This document shows positions 6,771-16,436 of a DNA stretch of 64,000 nucleotides, piece by piece (position 1 is the first letter of the stretch; every line of letters starts with the position of its first letter). Made by a program: the position numbers and the translations under genes. Source of the stretch: Verrucomicrobiota bacterium. GTDB taxonomy: Bacteria; Verrucomicrobiota; Verrucomicrobiia; JADLBR01. The notes beneath the pieces are model-generated. The model was given only the letters and a program-made list of their open reading frames with translations. It was not told the DNA's origin and did not search any database. The DNA lies in NCBI GenBank assembly GCA_029560585.1, contig JAKQKQ010000246.1, positions 17,340 to 81,339 of the forward strand. Reading direction: 5' to 3'.

Positions 6771-9700
6771 ATGCGCCCGACAAGACGCATAATTACGTTC
6801 GCCGGGTCCATTTTGCTTGCCATAACGACTTTTGCTCCCCCTTCATCGGGTTTGGATCTGAACAGCAACGGCGTCAGCGACGTCTGGGCCTGGCATTACG
6901 GCGTGACCAACATGGCGCCCTCCGATGATCTGGACTTCGACGAGCAAGACAATCTTTTGGAATCCATCGCGGGGACCGACCCATGGGATAGGTCCTCGCG
7001 CTTTGAAACGATCGCACAGGGTGGGCCACCGGATAGCGAGGGCAGCCAGACCAATGTGGTAGTGAGTTGGTGGGGAGTGATGGGGAAACGTTACGAGGTC
7101 TGGGCCTCGCACGATCTGCTCAATTGGGAATTTTTCGACGGACCATTCCTTGGCACGAACGCGGCGCTGTCGGTCTCGGACGCCATCCCTTACCCGCCCG
7201 AGGGCGAGGGCATGATGTCCCTGCAGGAGCCATCCGGGGACAAATCCATCATCTCCCTGGGCCCGCAGCCCTCGTGGTATCCGCACGGCGCCACGACCAA
7301 CTCCACCGGCGATGCGGCGACCTATAACTTCCAGTTCGTCTGCGCGTCGGTCTTCGACAACGGGCTGTGCTCGATGACGCTGTTCGACGGGGACCGCCAG
7401 TACCGGATCCTGAGCAACCTGCCCATCGGGCGCATCCCCGGGACACAGCAGTGGCTGGACCGCAGGTCTGGCTGGGGCGCCTTCTTCCTCGAATATGGCG
7501 ACTCCTGGGACAGCTACGTCCGCTACTACGAGATCGCCGACGCCGACAAGCTTGCGGCGGAACTGCTGGGATCCAAGACGGCGGCCTATGTTTCCGAACC
7601 CTTCGATCGCTGGCCGTATTACTCTGAGCCCAAGGGCTGGGTGCTGGAGTTCTTCGAGTGGATGCACAATTACTACGAGGCCAACCGGGATTATTTTGCG
7701 GCGGGTCAGGCCGCACTCGAAGGGGGCACCTACGATTTGTTCCTCATGCAGACCGCGCCCGCGCCCGACGCCGTCGAAGGCGGCGGGACGATGACGCTCA
7801 ACGAGGGGGGTGGCACCAGCGATGAAAGCCGCCGTTTCTATCGTGTCCACACCATCGCCAGTTTGGATGAGGACGGCGATGGGTTGGACGCCTACGAGGA
7901 GCATCTTCTGGGAACGTCTGACTCGACAGCCGATGGGGATGGCGATGGGGTGCCTGACGGGGAGGAGTTCATTTACGGGCTCCATCCCACCAGTCCACAG
8001 GATCTCGACGGCGACTGGATGCCCGACGATTGGGAGATGTATCATTTCGGTACCCTGGAGCGCACCAATCCCCCGGCGGTGTTCTGGAACAGCCCGGCCG
8101 ACGGCTCGACCATCGACCCAGGGGCCACGGTGTACCTTCAGGCTTCGGCGACGGAGAACGCATCGGTCACGCTGGTGAAGTTCTTCGCCGACGGGACCAA
8201 CGTGGGCGAGGATGCCGCCTCGCCCTACATCGTCGCCTGGTCCAATTCGGTCGCGGGCGCCCACTCGCTCCAGGCGCAGGCGGTCTTCGGGCGCGGCGCC
8301 ACGGTCACATCGACCCCGGTGACCGTGTCGGTCGCCCCGCCCGACGCGGACGGCGACGGCATGGCCGACGCATGGGAGATCGAATGGCTGGGCGGCACCA
8401 ACGCCGCCCCAACGGCGGACGCCGACGGCGACGGGCTGAACAACCTCCAGGAGTACGGGGACGGCACGCTGCCAAACGATTTCTACAACGGGCAGCGGCC
8501 GCTGCTCTCCATCGTTTCCGGCGACCGGCAGGCGGCCAACACGAACACCTTCCTGCCGGAGCCACTGGTGGTGCGCGTGCGCGATCAGGTCGGCATAGGA
8601 CTTTCCAATGCCCCCGTGACGTTCACGATCTGGCCGGCGGGCGGGCTCTTTTCCACCAGCACCAACGGGGCGCCGCTCTTGGCGACGAACGAGGTGCGCA
8701 CGGCCCCGGACGGGCTGGCGCAGGTGTGGCTCAAGCTGCCTCCCGGCAGCGGCGGCCTCCAGTGGATCACCGCCTCGGCCTTCGACAGCAACGTTTTCTT
8801 GGAGGCTTTCGCCAAGTCTGTCACCAACAGACCCACCGTGACCGTCGAGGCCACCGACCCGGTGTCGGCCGAGCCGGGTTCCAACATCGGGGTTTTCACC
8901 ATCAGCCACAACGGAAATACCTTCTCGCCCCTGTCGGTCGTCTTCGGCATGTCCGGCACCGCGACCAACGGCACCGACTACGCGACGATCGCCTCGCCCG
9001 CGGTGATCCCGGCCGGAACCAACTGGGTGCGCGTGGAGGTGCGTCCGACCGATGATTCCAGCGTCGAACCCACCGAGACGGCCATCCTGACGGTCAGCAA
9101 CAGCGCGGCCTACGTCGTCGGTTCGCCCTCGGTGGCGACCAACTCGATCCTGGACAACGAGAAGGGCGGGACCACCGGCATTGATGGCGGCGAGAATTTC
9201 TCCGCCGTGCTGCTCTACGATGGCACCGTCTGGACCTTCGGGGCGGATGGATCGGGCCAACTCGGCAACGGGACGGGCGCGGGCTCGACCAACGTGCCGG
9301 CCCAGGTGCCCGGACTTTCGAACGTCGTCCAGATCGCCTGCGGCCAGTATCATTGCCTGGCCCTCCAGATCGGGGGCCGGATCAAGAGCTGGGGCGATGG
9401 CGGCTCTGGGCGGCTCGGCAATAACGGTGACGCTAGCCAGCAGAGTCCGGTCTTTGTCGTGGACACCCGGCTGACCAATGCGATCGCCGTATCCGCCGGG
9501 CAGGAACACAGCCTGGCGCTGGCCGCAAACGGAGCCGTCTGGGCATGGGGCAACAACGGGGAGGGGGAACTGGGGATCGGCCGCTTCTCGGGCTGGGAGG
9601 ATACCCCGACCAATTCGAACAATGGCTTGTCCAGCACCCAGATCAGCGCCGGGCGCCGCAACAGCTATGCCCTCAAGACCTCGGCTCTCTATGGCTGCGG

Positions 9701-10859
9701 CAACAACGAGAAGGGGCAGTTGACGGAGGGCGATCCCCAGTCGTCCTTCGCATCCGTCGAGACCGGGATCGACGAGGCCGCCTCCGGCTACGAGTTCGTG
9801 GTCGCCCGCAAGGGCACAAACGTCTGGACCTGGGGCGAGAACCAGGACTATCAGCTTGGCACCAATGCCCCCTCCTACCGCGCCAGCCCCGCAAAGGTCG
9901 GAGGGGTATCGAACATCGTCGCGGTGGCCGCGGGCGAGAAGCATGCGCTGGCCCTTCGATCGGACGGCACGGTATGGGCGTGGGGCAGTGGCGCCAACGG
10001 TCGGCTCGGCAACGGTGCGACCAGTAACCGCAGCACCCCGGTCCAGGCGAGCGCAGCCGGTTTTAGCAACGCCATCGCCATTGCCGCGGGCTACGAGCAC
10101 AGCATGGCCATAACAGCCGATGGTTCCGTGTGGACTTGGGGCAGGAACAACAACGGCCAACTCGGTCTTGGAACCAATGACCAGCAACGAACCGTTCCCA
10201 CCCGCATCCCCGGCTTCAATGTGTTCGACCGGCTCCCAACCGTTTCGATCGCGTGGCCGACCAACGCGGTGGCCACCGACCAGGCCGGCGACCTCGTGAT
10301 TCAGGCGAATGCCACCGACTCAGACGGCACTGTCACAAAGGTCGAGTTCTTCCGCGACGGCGAAAAGATCGGCGAATCGGTGGCGGCCCCCTTCAACTTC
10401 AACTGGACCAACGCCGTCCTCGGACCCTGCGCGCTGACGGCGGTGGCGACCGACGACAAGGGTCTCTCCGCCACCTCCGCCCCGGTCGCGGTCACTGTCT
10501 ATTCCGGCGGCGATTCGGATGGCGACGGATTGAGCGACTACGAGGAGGTCGTGGTCCACGGGACCAACCCCCTCGTGAAGGATTCGAATGGCGACGGCCT
10601 GCTCGACGGGGCGGCGGTCCTCGCGGGTTTCGATCCGAAAAGCGACGATCCCGACGGCGATGGGGTGACCACGGCGGAGGAACTGGCCGCTGGAACCAAC
10701 CCCTTCCGCGCCGACACCGACGGCGATGGTCATAACGACGGCGCCGACGCGTTCCCGCTGGACCCGAGCCGCAATGAAGCGCTCACCGACGATCCCGGTG
10801 ACGACACGCCACCGACCATCATCCTCGAGCGGCCCGCCGACGCGGAGCCGGTGCCCTGA
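6771..10859 (+). CDS. Giant secreted RCC1/Calx-beta/Ig multidomain protein
   Basis: The protein has 1362 residues. ATG 6771 gives a signal peptide (MRPTRRIITFAGSILLAITT then FAPPSSG). Order: a calcium-binding motif LNSNGVSDVWAW at the mature N-terminus; DxDxDG repeats near 366-405 (EDGDGLDAYEEH, DGDGDGVPDGEEF); an Ig-like domain near 435-525; more DADGDG repeats; an invasin-like Ig domain near 580-680; a Calx-beta domain near 686-787; about seven RCC1 repeats (patterns such as WTFGADGSGQLGNGT and AVAAGEKHALALRSDGTVWAWG) near 804-1153; a second Ig-like domain; and a final run of DxDGDG repeats. DWEMYHFGTLERTN is a phrase I associate with verrucomicrobial surface proteins. No sorting or PEP-CTERM tail is seen. 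The protein stops just after starting a new Ig-type domain (DTPPTIILERP), which suggests a clipped 3' end beside the Rhs gene. Likely exported and calcium-stabilised; its partner is unknown. Confidence 0.85.
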   Translation: MRPTRRIITFAGSILLAITTFAPPSSGLDLNSNGVSDVWAWHYGVTNMAPSDDLDFDEQDNLLESIAGTDPWDRSSRFETIAQGGPPDSEGSQTNVVVSWWGVMGKRYEVWASHDLLNWEFFDGPFLGTNAALSVSDAIPYPPEGEGMMSLQEPSGDKSIISLGPQPSWYPHGATTNSTGDAATYNFQFVCASVFDNGLCSMTLFDGDRQYRILSNLPIGRIPGTQQWLDRRSGWGAFFLEYGDSWDSYVRYYEIADADKLAAELLGSKTAAYVSEPFDRWPYYSEPKGWVLEFFEWMHNYYEANRDYFAAGQAALEGGTYDLFLMQTAPAPDAVEGGGTMTLNEGGGTSDESRRFYRVHTIASLDEDGDGLDAYEEHLLGTSDSTADGDGDGVPDGEEFIYGLHPTSPQDLDGDWMPDDWEMYHFGTLERTNPPAVFWNSPADGSTIDPGATVYLQASATENASVTLVKFFADGTNVGEDAASPYIVAWSNSVAGAHSLQAQAVFGRGATVTSTPVTVSVAPPDADGDGMADAWEIEWLGGTNAAPTADADGDGLNNLQEYGDGTLPNDFYNGQRPLLSIVSGDRQAANTNTFLPEPLVVRVRDQVGIGLSNAPVTFTIWPAGGLFSTSTNGAPLLATNEVRTAPDGLAQVWLKLPPGSGGLQWITASAFDSNVFLEAFAKSVTNRPTVTVEATDPVSAEPGSNIGVFTISHNGNTFSPLSVVFGMSGTATNGTDYATIASPAVIPAGTNWVRVEVRPTDDSSVEPTETAILTVSNSAAYVVGSPSVATNSILDNEKGGTTGIDGGENFSAVLLYDGTVWTFGADGSGQLGNGTGAGSTNVPAQVPGLSNVVQIACGQYHCLALQIGGRIKSWGDGGSGRLGNNGDASQQSPVFVVDTRLTNAIAVSAGQEHSLALAANGAVWAWGNNGEGELGIGRFSGWEDTPTNSNNGLSSTQISAGRRNSYALKTSALYGCGNNEKGQLTEGDPQSSFASVETGIDEAASGYEFVVARKGTNVWTWGENQDYQLGTNAPSYRASPAKVGGVSNIVAVAAGEKHALALRSDGTVWAWGSGANGRLGNGATSNRSTPVQASAAGFSNAIAIAAGYEHSMAITADGSVWTWGRNNNGQLGLGTNDQQRTVPTRIPGFNVFDRLPTVSIAWPTNAVATDQAGDLVIQANATDSDGTVTKVEFFRDGEKIGESVAAPFNFNWTNAVLGPCALTAVATDDKGLSATSAPVAVTVYSGGDSDGDGLSDYEEVVVHGTNPLVKDSNGDGLLDGAAVLAGFDPKSDDPDGDGVTTAEELAAGTNPFRADTDGDGHNDGADAFPLDPSRNEALTDDPGDDTPPTIILERPADAEPVP

Positions 10860-10869
10860 TTTTCAGAAG

Positions 10870-13800
10870 ATGGCCAAGCCAGCAACGAACTCCATGAATC
10901 GCGACTCCCAAACCCATCGGCCCTTCTCAGTTCATAGAAACCATTTGATACCGGTGGCCGCCGTCGCAGGCGTTCTAACCCAGGCGGCCTGGTTCTGGGA
11001 CGCCCCCAAGAAAACCCCGCCGCCGGCCACGGACGCCGACATCGAACGGCTGGAGCGCTCCGATCCGCCGCACCTACGTGGGCAGCGCACCGCCCCCTAC
11101 GGCGGAACCAACAGCCTCGTGAGCCTGCTCCCGGTCCGGCTGGATCGGGTTCCCACCGAGCGCGAACTGCGCATGGCCGGGCAACTCGGCGGCCCCCTGT
11201 GCCCGACCGGCCCCGCCGAGCCGCTGCTGATGCGCGACCCGTCCGCGCGCAGAAGGCAGGAGCAGGACAACCTCGGGTTCGGCAAGGCCATCAACCTCTG
11301 GAACGCGCACCGCTATAAAGAGGCGGTCGCCGCCTTCGGGGATCATCGCGCCAAATTCGCCGATGGCCCCTGGTCCGCAGAGAGCGACCTGCATTTGGGC
11401 TGCGAGGCCCAGTTCACCGGCCGCTGGAACGAGGCGGCGTCGCGTTTCGATTCGATCCTGGCGCGCACCAGACCGGGCGAGCCCATGTACCAGAAGGCGG
11501 GCCTGCGCAAGGCCACCCTGCTGGTGGAACGCGGCCGCATCCGCGATGCGCTGAAGCTGTTCTCGGACCTGCTTTCGACCGAGGATTCATGGCAGCGGCG
11601 GACGTATTTCCAGGGATGGATCCGCCGCCTCAACCACTATCAGGGATACCTGGCCGAACTCCACGACTGCGGTGCCGAGTGCGTGGCCTCGCTGCTGCGC
11701 GGCAGGGGCCGGTCCGACGAGGCGCGGGCCTTGAGGACCCGGCCCGGCGACACCGAGGAGGGCATGACCGTCGCCGCGCTCCAGGCGCTGTGCGCCCAGA
11801 CCGGACTCGCGCCGCTGGCCGTCAATGTCATGGGTGTGCCCTTGGCCAGGATGCCCCGGCCCTTCATCGCGCACTACCGCGACGCGCACTTCGTCGTGGT
11901 GGGCGATGCGCTGCCCTCGGGCGAGTCGCGCGTGTTTGATCCGCGGCTCGGCCACGAGACGCTCTTGACCGAGGGAGAGATCCTCCGACAATTCAGCGGC
12001 ATCGCGATCACCCTCGATGGCCGGTTTCCGCCGGGCGCCGCGCTGGCCAGCGCCGAGGAGACATCGATGCCGGGGGGCTGCTGCGGCCTGGCCAAGCCCG
12101 AGGACAAGCTCGGCCCAAGGTGTCCGCGCTCATGCCGCGGACTGCCCGGTTGGGAGGTCAATCCGGCCAACGTCAATCTGGTGGTCATGGACACCCCCCT
12201 CTGGCACGAGAGCGGGCTCGGCCCCGAGGTGGCGTTCGAGCTGACCTACAACAGCCTCGATAGCCACGACGCCGGCGGCGGCATCCAGCCGGTCGGCAAC
12301 AAGTGGACCCTCAATTACACATCCTATGCCACGGAGAATCCCGGCGGGGACGTCATCATCGTCATGCCCGACGGCCGGCGCGACCAGTACCGCCCGAACG
12401 GCGTCGGCGGCTACCTTCCCGCCCTAGAGCTGGCCGGCATGGACCTGCGCAAGACGGCCGACTACACATTCGAGCTGACCCTGCCCGACGGTTCCGTTTA
12501 CCTCTACGGCGTGCAGGTCGCCACAAACTCTCTCCTCCTCGAAATCCGCGACCCCCACGGCAACGCGGTGCGCGTCGACCATGACGCGAACGGCTCGATC
12601 ACCAACGTGGCCGACGCGCTGGGGCGCAACTTCGCCGTCGCCTTCGCCGGTGGCCATGTCACCAACATCTCCGACCCCTTCGGCCGCAACGCCACGTTCG
12701 CTTATGACGCGTTGGGAAACCTCACCAACCAGACCGACATGGGCGGCCAGAGCTATGGCTACACGTACACGGGCGGGGGCTCTAACCTGTTCCTGGCGTC
12801 GATCCGCATCCCGACCGGAACCACATCCTTCTTCACCGAGCCCGCCGACGGCCTGCCCAATGGCTCCAACGCCTACCCTCCCATTGGCGGAAAGATGTGG
12901 CAGAACTCTCGGCTCACGGTCACCGACCCGATGGGCAATAAGGAGGAATACTATTACAACGGCTACAACCGCGCGAGCTGGCACCGCGACCGCCGCCAGA
13001 TGGCCTCAACCCTGCCCGCCCTATCCGCGCCCAAGACCGAGTTCCGGTACGCGGTCCGAGAGGGCAGGGCCCTGCTCTCTGAGATCCGGTACGCGGATGG
13101 CACCAAAAAGAGCTTCGGGTCCTTCGACGCCGACGGAAACGCCACCTTCGCCACCGACGAGGCCAACCTCACTACGCAGTTCACCTATAATGACCTCGGC
13201 CGATTAACCTCGATGAGCGACCCGCGCGGCCTGCTGCGGGAGTGGCAGTACGCGCCCAATGGCATGGATGTGACCAACGTGATCGAGGACGGCGCCAGCG
13301 TGGCCCGGCTCCGCTATAACGACCGCCGGCAGATCGTCGAAACCCGCGACGCCCTCGACCACGCCACCGCCTACGCCTACGAGACGAACGGCGTCTTGCT
13401 GGCGATCACCAACGCCCTGAACGAAGTGACGGTGTTCGAACGCGACGCGCTCTTCCGCGTCACCAACGTGGTCCACGCCGGCCAGAGCATCGCCTCCTTT
13501 ACCTACGATCTCAAAGACCGGGTGGAGAGGCGCACCGATGCCTCCGGCCGCGTCCGCATTTTCACACATGACGGCCTGGACCGGGTCACCCAGCAGATGT
13601 GGGGCGACGGCAGCTTCGAGGATTACATCTGGGACTGCTGCAGCATCGGCTCGGTCCGCGACCGGCTGGGCCGCTGGAGGTTCTTCCGCCACGACGCGAA
13701 CAAGCGCCTCGTCGCGGTCGAGGAGCCCGACGCCAGCCTGGCCCAGATGGGCTATGACCCGGAGGGCAACCTCGAGTGGCTTCGCGACCCCAACGGCAAA

Positions 13801-15945
13801 TTCACCCGTTGGGAGTACGATGCCAGAAACCGTCCACGCCGCCGCATCTTCGCCGACGATAGCACGATCGAGTACCTCTACGAGGCACGCGGGTTGCTCT
13901 CGGCGCAGATCAACGCCCGGGGGCAGACCAACGCCTTCGCCTATGACGGATCGGGCAACCTCACCAGCCAGACCGCCCCCGGCATCGCGCCCGTAACTTT
14001 CGCCTACGACCTGCGCGGCCGACGCACCAACATGGTGGATAGGATCGGCGCCACCGCCTACGCCCACGACGACGCGGGCCGGCTCCTGAGCGTCGATGGC
14101 CCGTGGGAAGACGACACCATCACGTATGCTTACGACGCATTGAACCGACTCACCAACCGCGAGATCAACGGCGCCGCCATGCGGTGGCAGTTCGACGGCC
14201 AGGGCCGCGTCGAGGCCGTGGATAATCCCCTCGGGCATTTCGATCACCAGTACGAAACTGCCGCCTCTCCGCTTCTCACCCGCGTCGCCGCCCCCTCCGG
14301 CCTTGAGATTCTCTACGGCTATGAGGATGTGCTCGGCGACCGCCGACTCTCGGCCATCACGAATTTGGTGAACAGCGCCGTGGTCTCCGCTTTCGGATAC
14401 AAGTACGACCAGGCGGATCGGATCAAAGAATGGGCCGTCGCCCAGGCATCCGCGGCAACCACCATGATCGTCGGGCTGGACTCCCTCGATCGCCTCCGGT
14501 CGGTGGTCGCCCGCGATTCCGGCACCGGCACTCTCCTTCAAGACTACGCCTACACCTATGACCCGGCAGGGAACCGCCTGACCGAGAAGATCGGCTCGTC
14601 TCTATCGAAAGCGACGCACAACGACCTGAACCAGATCACGGGCATCAGCCGGGGTTCGACCGTCGAGTTCGGCGGCTCCGTGAATGAGCCCGCGAACGTC
14701 AAGGTTAATGACCAGCCCGCCTCGGCGTGGTCAAACAACCTCTTTTCCGCAGCCGTCACCAACCTCTCCCAGGGCAGCAACACCGTGACGATCACGGCCG
14801 CGGACGGCAGTGGAAACACGGCCACGAATTACTACAGGGTTGTCGTCGACCCCACCGCGTCCATCGCCCTGGGATATGATCCCGATGGGAACATGCTGAC
14901 CAATGTCGTGGCGGGAACCACGCACATCTACTTTTGGGACTCGCGCAACCGACTTTCCCGAATCACACGCAACAGCGATGTGACCGAGTTCGCCTATGAC
15001 GGCCTGGACCGCCGCGTTGAAATCACGGAACTCACCGGCACGACTACGAATGCCGTGAGACGATTCCTGTGGGCCGGATTCCAGATCGCTGAGGAGAGGG
15101 ACTACGCCAACACCTCCCGCAAGCGATATTATCCCCAAGGCTTCCAAACAGAAAACGGACAAACGGAAACCTTCCTCCATACGAAGGATCATCTCGGCTC
15201 GATTCGCGAAGTGATCGACAGCGCTAGCACAATCCGTGCCACTTACGCCTATGACCCCTGGGGCCGAGTAACGAAGATCTCGGGGAACATCGATTCCGAT
15301 TTCCTGTTCACGCAGCATTTGTACCACCCGCCCTCTGCGCTGTACCTCGCACCATACCGTGCTTATTCGACCTCACTCGGCCGATGGCTAAGCAGAGATC
15401 CAGTTCATGAACTGGGTGGTCTCAATCTCTACGCCTACGTGGCGAACAACCCACTGCTATGGTTTGACCCTCTCGGTCTTGACCGGTTTTTTGGTCGAAC
15501 GCAATGTGGTAAGAGATTCGACTTTGAAGCTAACAGCCTTCGCGAACTTGAAACCGGCCTTCAGCAAAACATCGCGGGCGATCTTATAGCACAAGGCACA
15601 TTACGTGCACATGGCAATTCAGTCGGATCTGATAACGTCAACGACACGCCCGATTTCCTTCCTAGGCTGGCGGATATTCTCGATCCCTATGTAGATGGCG
15701 AGTCCCACTTGACTTTGGATGGGTGCAAGACGGCGGGGGAACGCCCGGGAATGTTTGATCAGGATTATGGCATCGATCGTACCGAAGGCAGCATGGCCCG
15801 GGAACTGAGCAAGCTACTGCCAGACACAGACGTGACAGGCTATATGGGAGACAGGACAGGATTCCGCATAACAGGCGGCGTTAACGGCCCTCATTTTGGA
15901 TCTGCTGGATCGGCGACTTTCGTAAACGGCGCCCGAGTTCCATGA
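10870..15945 (+). CDS. Rhs/YD-repeat protein with C39-like and C-terminal toxin domains
   Basis: The protein has 1691 residues from ATG 10870 (ATG 10894 is also possible). Near residue 20 a hydrophobic stretch (LIPVAAVAGVLTQAAWFW) may be a signal or anchor. TPR-like helices lie near 135-255. A C39-peptidase-like domain spans about 265-375: DCGAECVASLLR (Cys), IAHYRDAHFVVV (His), VFDPRLGH (Asp). A Cys-rich linker follows, then the Rhs shell with dozens of YD repeats (about 556-1457) interrupted by an Ig-like insert (GGSVNEPANVKVND). The canonical core end YRAYSTSLGRWLSRDP ... NLYAYVANNPLLWFDPLG closes near 1531. The remaining roughly 160 residues are the variable tip, encoded by visibly AT-richer DNA. 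This tip holds LRAHGNSVG and HLTLDGCKTA, a His-Gly and Gly-Cys pair like clan CD (caspase-like) peptidases. Such proteins encapsulate and release toxins. Confidence 0.85.
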   Translation: MAKPATNSMNRDSQTHRPFSVHRNHLIPVAAVAGVLTQAAWFWDAPKKTPPPATDADIERLERSDPPHLRGQRTAPYGGTNSLVSLLPVRLDRVPTERELRMAGQLGGPLCPTGPAEPLLMRDPSARRRQEQDNLGFGKAINLWNAHRYKEAVAAFGDHRAKFADGPWSAESDLHLGCEAQFTGRWNEAASRFDSILARTRPGEPMYQKAGLRKATLLVERGRIRDALKLFSDLLSTEDSWQRRTYFQGWIRRLNHYQGYLAELHDCGAECVASLLRGRGRSDEARALRTRPGDTEEGMTVAALQALCAQTGLAPLAVNVMGVPLARMPRPFIAHYRDAHFVVVGDALPSGESRVFDPRLGHETLLTEGEILRQFSGIAITLDGRFPPGAALASAEETSMPGGCCGLAKPEDKLGPRCPRSCRGLPGWEVNPANVNLVVMDTPLWHESGLGPEVAFELTYNSLDSHDAGGGIQPVGNKWTLNYTSYATENPGGDVIIVMPDGRRDQYRPNGVGGYLPALELAGMDLRKTADYTFELTLPDGSVYLYGVQVATNSLLLEIRDPHGNAVRVDHDANGSITNVADALGRNFAVAFAGGHVTNISDPFGRNATFAYDALGNLTNQTDMGGQSYGYTYTGGGSNLFLASIRIPTGTTSFFTEPADGLPNGSNAYPPIGGKMWQNSRLTVTDPMGNKEEYYYNGYNRASWHRDRRQMASTLPALSAPKTEFRYAVREGRALLSEIRYADGTKKSFGSFDADGNATFATDEANLTTQFTYNDLGRLTSMSDPRGLLREWQYAPNGMDVTNVIEDGASVARLRYNDRRQIVETRDALDHATAYAYETNGVLLAITNALNEVTVFERDALFRVTNVVHAGQSIASFTYDLKDRVERRTDASGRVRIFTHDGLDRVTQQMWGDGSFEDYIWDCCSIGSVRDRLGRWRFFRHDANKRLVAVEEPDASLAQMGYDPEGNLEWLRDPNGKFTRWEYDARNRPRRRIFADDSTIEYLYEARGLLSAQINARGQTNAFAYDGSGNLTSQTAPGIAPVTFAYDLRGRRTNMVDRIGATAYAHDDAGRLLSVDGPWEDDTITYAYDALNRLTNREINGAAMRWQFDGQGRVEAVDNPLGHFDHQYETAASPLLTRVAAPSGLEILYGYEDVLGDRRLSAITNLVNSAVVSAFGYKYDQADRIKEWAVAQASAATTMIVGLDSLDRLRSVVARDSGTGTLLQDYAYTYDPAGNRLTEKIGSSLSKATHNDLNQITGISRGSTVEFGGSVNEPANVKVNDQPASAWSNNLFSAAVTNLSQGSNTVTITAADGSGNTATNYYRVVVDPTASIALGYDPDGNMLTNVVAGTTHIYFWDSRNRLSRITRNSDVTEFAYDGLDRRVEITELTGTTTNAVRRFLWAGFQIAEERDYANTSRKRYYPQGFQTENGQTETFLHTKDHLGSIREVIDSASTIRATYAYDPWGRVTKISGNIDSDFLFTQHLYHPPSALYLAPYRAYSTSLGRWLSRDPVHELGGLNLYAYVANNPLLWFDPLGLDRFFGRTQCGKRFDFEANSLRELETGLQQNIAGDLIAQGTLRAHGNSVGSDNVNDTPDFLPRLADILDPYVDGESHLTLDGCKTAGERPGMFDQDYGIDRTEGSMARELSKLLPDTDVTGYMGDRTGFRITGGVNGPHFGSAGSATFVNGARVP

Positions 15946-16436
15946 AGGCAAAAGCTATTCTCATCAGTCTTATCGGGGCGATATTCGCTCTCGCGGCGAT
16001 TGCATGGGTTCTCGCTCGTCCAACGTTCGTTAGCGCGACGGACATGAACACCATAAGGGAAGCAATCCTGCCCACAACAGATGCATACGCTATGACGTTG
16101 ACATCACCAGCGCGGCGTCCGGAAGGCCTCCGCGCAACTCTTGGGCCGAGTGATCTGTCGCGGCTCAAGGAGGTGTTTCATCGACGATTCATACTAACAG
16201 AATGGTTGAGTCTTCAAAACCTCTCTGAGGAAGCATCTCATCTAATCGTTTTGAAGCCGCGGGGAGGTGAACCTGTAAGTATTTGGGTTGACGTGAAGTC
16301 CGGCAAGATGGCGATTGATGACGGACCGTTTCGGGAAATGTCCTCATCACTCGCTCGCGATATTAGAGAGTTCTTACTCGATCTTGGATTGCCCATGAAT
16401 CTTCGGGTTTTCGATGCTCTTAACTTGAAGCAATAA
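15942..16436 (+). CDS. Candidate membrane-anchored immunity protein for the Rhs toxin
   Basis: The protein has 164 residues. ATG 15942 overlaps the Rhs stop as ATGA, so the two are translationally coupled. Residues 1-27 (KAKAILISLIGAIFALAAIAWVLA) form a single membrane helix or uncleaved signal, followed by a soluble domain with LSRLKEVFHRRFIL and a region ending VFDALNLKQ. The domain family was not recognised. Immediate 3' position to an Rhs toxin tip, similar AT-richer composition and small size are the usual marks of a cognate immunity protein, and its membrane anchoring would fit a toxin that acts in the envelope or periplasm. The assignment is by context only. Confidence 0.55.
   Translation: MKAKAILISLIGAIFALAAIAWVLARPTFVSATDMNTIREAILPTTDAYAMTLTSPARRPEGLRATLGPSDLSRLKEVFHRRFILTEWLSLQNLSEEASHLIVLKPRGGEPVSIWVDVKSGKMAIDDGPFREMSSSLARDIREFLLDLGLPMNLRVFDALNLKQ

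Noticed and set aside
6843..10187. A 1114-codon open frame antisense to the RCC1 giant
   Set aside because: The plus-strand protein has a signal peptide and clear domains. The antisense frame is Gly/Arg/Val-rich without motifs, as expected opposite GC-rich repeats.
10726..10869. Extension of the Rhs gene to 10726
   Set aside because: The added 48 codons are read from within the RCC1 gene in another frame and are Arg/Thr/Ser-rich without signal or homology.
13204..14541. A 445-codon minus-strand frame within the Rhs gene
   Set aside because: It is opposite YD repeats, has Val/Gly/Asp-rich composition and no motif.
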